A stretch of 64,000 nucleotides of DNA from Altimarinus sp964500515 (lineage in GTDB: Bacteria > Patescibacteriota > Gracilibacteria > BD1-5 > UBA6164). A model generated the notes under the pieces. That model ran no database searches. It saw only the letters and a program-made list of their open reading frames with translations, and was not told the origin of the DNA. Shown in pieces: positions 63,113-64,000 of this stretch. Position 1 is the first letter of the stretch; every line of letters begins with the position of its first letter. A program made the position numbers and the translations under genes. The stretch covers positions 69,019-133,018 of the forward strand of contig CAZCNE010000003.1 in assembly GCA_964500515.1 (NCBI GenBank). The letters run 5' to 3'.

Positions 63113-63541
63113 ATGAAGGTAAAAATTAAAACTATTGATTGAAAATGACTTAATTATGAAAGTCCTTGAGCTTGTGCTTTTGATTTTAGATGTATAAATG
63201 ATGAAGTTTTTGAAGTTTGAGAATTTAAATTAGTTGATACTTGAACTGTAATAGAAACTCCAAAATGATTTATGCTTCAAATTTCTCCTAGAAGTTCTAC
63301 ATACAAAAAACATTGACTTATACAAGTAAATTCTATTTGAATTATAGATAATGATTATTGTTGAGATAACGATACAATTAAATTTGCTTATTATAACTTA
63401 TCTTGAAAAAAACAAATTTTAGAAGCATGAACTAGAATTTGACAATGAGTTTTTGTAAAAATAGAAAAAGCTGAATTTGAAATAGTTGAAAATATGTGAA
63501 ATTGTGATAGATGAGGTTTTTGATCAACAGGTATTAAATAA
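63113..63541 (+). CDS. dut: dUTP diphosphatase (dUTPase)
   Basis: Hydrolyses dUTP to dUMP, keeping uracil out of DNA. At 142 aa the five trimeric dUTPase motifs are ordered: ACAFDFR (1), PRSSTYKKHGL (2), GIIDNDYCGD (3), GTRIGQGVFVKI (4) and RGGFGSTG (5). Several glycines of motifs 2, 3 and 5 are UGA. Confidence 0.95.
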
Positions 63542-63561
63542 TATTTTTAAATTTTTAATCT

Positions 63562-63588
63562 AGAGATGTTTTGTAAAAAACATCTCTA
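63562..63588 (+). terminator. Hairpin after dut
   Basis: An AGAGATGTTTT/AAAACATCTCT stem around GTAA-type bases. The following T-tract is short, so the terminator is moderate in strength. Confidence 0.65.
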
Positions 63589-63609
63589 TTTAATATCTTA
63601 TTATTAAAA

Positions 63610-64000
63610 ATGAAAAACAAAGCATACATTCTATGATCTTTTGCTGTAATACTTGCAGCATTGTTTTGGAGTTTAGATTGAACTCTTATTAGACCAAAAC
63701 TTTATCAATTTCCAGCTCTAAATATAGTTTTTTTAGAGCACTTTTTATGAACTCTACTATTAAGCCCTTTTTTATTTTTAGGATATAAAAAATTAAAAAA
63801 ATTAGATAAAAAAACTATATTTTCACTTATTTGGGTTTGTGTTTTTTGATGATTAATATGAACTTTGTGTATTACAGAAGCTTTTTTTTCCGCTTTTAAA
63901 TGAGATTCTTCTATATCAGTAATTGTAATTTTACAAAAACTTCAAGCATTTTTTGCTCTAATATTTTTTTGAAAAATAAGCACTATTTCTCAATTACAAA
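63610..64000 (+). CDS. EamA/DMT-family transporter (cut by window end)
   Basis: The first 130 residues of a drug/metabolite-type transporter. Four hydrophobic helices are visible, with VILAALFWSLDGTLIRPKLY, LLLSPFLFLGYKKLKKLDK, GGLIGTLCITEAFFSAFK and SVIVILQKLQAFFALI. The second of these precedes the usual basic turn of EamA domains. The C-terminal half lies outside the window. Confidence 0.85.

Overview
The window is a low-GC bacterial chromosome segment that only reads sensibly if UGA is a sense codon for glycine (genetic code 25). UGA stands at the conserved glycines of Walker A motifs in SecA and in the PilB/GspE ATPase, in the EF-Tu P-loop and in PKD-domain signatures, while tryptophan is still UGG and every recognisable gene ends in UAA or UAG. 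This code, with the AT-rich small-genome gene set, points to the Patescibacteria/CPR lineages Absconditabacteria (SR1) or Gracilibacteria (BD1-5); the sequence alone does not decide between them. With the standard code most genes appear as strings of fragments, so the coordinates here were re-derived by reading through UGA.

Layout. 0-13 kb: EngB (partial), two unknown proteins, an MtaB-like methylthiotransferase, DnaN, a PriA-like protein without its front half, a secreted TIMP-like plus Kazal protein, a DUF1508 protein, a small SPFH-tail-like protein, ribosomal L25, a thioredoxin-fold protein, an anchored surface protein, a frameshifted gene with a slippery heptamer, a lipoprotein and RuvA. 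13-25.5 kb: SecA, two large PKD-domain membrane/surface proteins (875 and 1733 aa), a ferredoxin, a probable structured RNA and a TtcA-like protein. 25.7-27.7 kb: three tRNAs, rpsT and infC-rpmI-rplT. 27.7-37 kb: mainly minus strand, with a type-IV-secretion-like group (PrgI, TraC-like, VirB2-like pilin), SecG, a large solute-binding protein and membrane partner, YbeY and SmpB, followed by a repeat-rich spacer and S-adenosylhomocysteinase.

39.3-44.2 kb is the most unusual part. It holds genes whose glycines are all or mostly GGN instead of UGA, two decayed genes (one a MazG-like pyrophosphohydrolase disrupted by a single-base deletion), a TauE-like permease of intermediate codon use, and the broken C-terminal part of a tyrosine recombinase. 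This looks like DNA imported from a standard-code donor that is now decaying or being recoded.

44.2-64 kb: an IscU-like protein, an unknown membrane protein ending in a HicA-like domain, then translation genes (rplA, khpA, rpsP, rpmB, rpsJ, tuf and three tRNAs, with a duplicated tRNA-Asp 3' end), RpoD, an RluA-family pseudouridine synthase and an envelope group (LCP protein, PBP1A, PilB-like ATPase, sortase). The end carries GpsA, dUTPase and a partial EamA transporter.

Together the genes describe a cell with peptidoglycan, Sec export, sortase, a type-IV-pilus or secretion ATPase and large adhesion-like surface proteins, which fits a small host-associated or predatory lifestyle (inference). 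No CRISPR array, complete mobile element, replication origin or tRNA-Gly(UCA) was found.
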